This document shows positions 63,006-64,000 of a stretch of 64,000 bases of DNA, in pieces. The translations under genes and the position numbers were made by a program. The notes beneath the pieces were generated by a model. It was given only the letters and a program-made list of their open reading frames with translations, ran no database searches and was not told the origin of the DNA. The DNA comes from Myxococcota bacterium (GTDB taxonomy: Bacteria; Myxococcota_A; UBA796), in assembly GCA_029251165.1 (NCBI GenBank), contig JAQXDW010000024.1, positions 1-64,000 on the forward strand, written 5' to 3'. Position 1 is the first letter of the stretch. Every line of letters starts with the position of its first letter.

Positions 63006-63956
63006 TCACCTGCTGCTGAGATCTGTGTGCTGCCGATGGTTCAGCACAGCACGGAGCCATTCCCGCACTTCACTGCGCAGGCAGCGCTGCCGAGGGTCTT
63101 GCTGGCAGAGCTTGAGGCCCTGTTTGCTGCCCCCATCACCTGGGACCTTCACCAGGACGCCTTCTACCGAGCCTGGCTCTCCGACGTGAGCGACCGCATC
63201 GCGCCAGCCATGCAGGCCGCCCTCATCGCCCGCATGCGAACGATCACCGGGCTGCCGCTGATCGACAAGCTCCAGGTCACGGTGCAGCGGATGGAGCCCG
63301 GGCAGTACGCCAAGCCGCACACGGATCGACCGCTGGTGGGCTACGAGGTGGCTCGGCTGATCGTGCAGCTCCGTCCCGGCTGGCAGCCCAGCGACGGTGG
63401 CGCGCTGCACCTCCACCCCGACTCCGCCGGAACCGAGACGGTCATCCGCCGGCCGCCCCGCTACAACACCGGCTTCGGCTTTGTCATGGGGCTGCGCTCG
63501 TTCCACTCCGTACAGCCCACGACGGTCACCCGGCGGACCGCAGTGTTCAATTTCTGGCATGTCGGAAACACCGAAGCCCTCGCGCTTCAGATCCGGTCGA
63601 TGATTGCAGCCATACGGTTTGATCGACTCCCGACCGCCCTCGACAAGCTCATCACCGAGGCGGAGCAGCACCATCCAGAGGAAGACAGCTTCCGAGCGGG
63701 CTGCATCGCAGCCCTTCTACAGCAGTGGGGCTACCCCGACGCGGTCCTCGCTGAGGGGTACCAGGCAGGACTCGACAGCGAGGAGTGCGAGGACAGCACC
63801 GACCCCGTCCAGATCGCTGCCTGGGTGCAGTGGCTTCAGCACGAGCGATTTGACGTGAAGCGCTGGTCAGCGCTGGCCCCTGTTCTGTCCCGTGCACGCC
63901 GAGATCCCCGACTGGAAGACCTCGTGGTGCTGCTGGGTGGCGCTACGGAGGCGTGA
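62997..63956 (+). CDS. 2-oxoglutarate/Fe(II) oxygenase-like protein
   Basis: 319 aa from GTG at 62997, 318 from ATG at 63000. A start at the ATG at 63036 is possible because no ribosome binding site precedes the first two, which lie in a hairpin. The iron site: KPHTDRP gives His and Asp (~106-108), SFHSVQP gives the distal His (~169), and Arg in TRRTAVFNFWH (~178) would bind 2-oxoglutarate. GYEVARLIVQLRPGW and GGALHLH fit the fold. The C-terminal ~120 residues are helical and unassigned. The stop overlaps the next ATG. Confidence 0.8.
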   Translation: MMGSPAAEICVLPMVQHSTEPFPHFTAQAALPRVLLAELEALFAAPITWDLHQDAFYRAWLSDVSDRIAPAMQAALIARMRTITGLPLIDKLQVTVQRMEPGQYAKPHTDRPLVGYEVARLIVQLRPGWQPSDGGALHLHPDSAGTETVIRRPPRYNTGFGFVMGLRSFHSVQPTTVTRRTAVFNFWHVGNTEALALQIRSMIAAIRFDRLPTALDKLITEAEQHHPEEDSFRAGCIAALLQQWGYPDAVLAEGYQAGLDSEECEDSTDPVQIAAWVQWLQHERFDVKRWSALAPVLSRARRDPRLEDLVVLLGGATEA

Positions 63957-64000
63957 TGGGCAGGTTGGGGATCGGATCGTTCTCGCAGGCACTCCGAGAG
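63956..64000 (+). CDS. Start of a coupled gene, truncated by the window end
   Basis: The ATG at 63956 overlaps the preceding TGA (TGATG). Fifteen codons are visible: MGRLGIGSFSQALRE. The overlap supports translation after the oxygenase, but too little remains for a function. Confidence 0.5.
   Translation, partial: MGRLGIGSFSQALRE

Overview
The window is high-GC, densely packed bacterial chromosome with AT-richer intergenic islands. Several traits point to a Gram-negative of the Myxococcota type. Two secreted proteins end in a MYXO-CTERM-like tail (CGC, one hydrophobic helix, RRRR). There are many short-signal lipoproteins with Asp/Thr/Pro/Glu-rich linkers, one MopE-like DxDGDG..DCDD segment, an OmpA protein, and giant Hanks-type kinases fused to NTPase and TPR regions. 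This placement is inference; no rRNA or other marker gene is present. I saw no tRNA, rRNA, CRISPR array, prophage or transposase.

Layout. 1-5.5 kb: end of a repeat-rich outer-membrane barrel protein, a zinc-ribbon/HEAT-like membrane protein, and a secreted alkaline phosphatase overlapping a MYXO-CTERM propeller protein. 5.5-9.1 kb: ACT-domain protein, M61 peptidase, and the folE-def pair. 9.1-13.6 kb: a compact run of methyltransferase, DegT-type aminotransferase, 2-oxoglutarate oxygenase and phytoene-desaturase-like flavoprotein that looks like a small biosynthetic operon. 13.5-27.2 kb: hybrid histidine kinase, cytochrome c lipoprotein, radical SAM protein, Tat-exported beta-lactamase-fold protein, a frameshifted Fis-type HTH gene, OmpA, two thioredoxin-fold proteins, an SDR, a PRMT-family arginine methyltransferase homologue and lipoproteins.

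27.2-41.8 kb is a signalling block. A PP2C phosphatase is divergent from four consecutive Ser/Thr kinase-NTPase-TPR genes and a TerB-like protein. Two of the four NTPase modules keep a good P-loop and two have lost it. 41.8-51.3 kb holds a lipoprotein, a membrane protein paralogous to one at 20.0 kb, ruvX, cinA, arylsulfotransferase-like and sulfatase lipoproteins, coaA and an ElaA-type acetyltransferase.

51.4-61.1 kb is the most interesting block. It carries two CotH-kinase lipoproteins, two lamin-tail-domain lipoproteins, an HlyD-like adaptor, a VTC polyphosphate-polymerase-like protein, a DUF4956 membrane protein and a beta-helix/MopE lipoprotein. From 53,795 onward the genes are nearly gapless or overlapping, and the run ends at a strong intrinsic terminator at 61,074-61,128. 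VTC, DUF4956 and CotH are known neighbours in other bacteria without an established joint function. With the adaptor and surface lipoproteins they suggest an envelope-spanning phosphate-polymer or protein-phosphorylation system (inference). The window ends with a SulP transporter, a second 2-oxoglutarate oxygenase whose start lies in a long hairpin, and the first 15 codons of a coupled gene.
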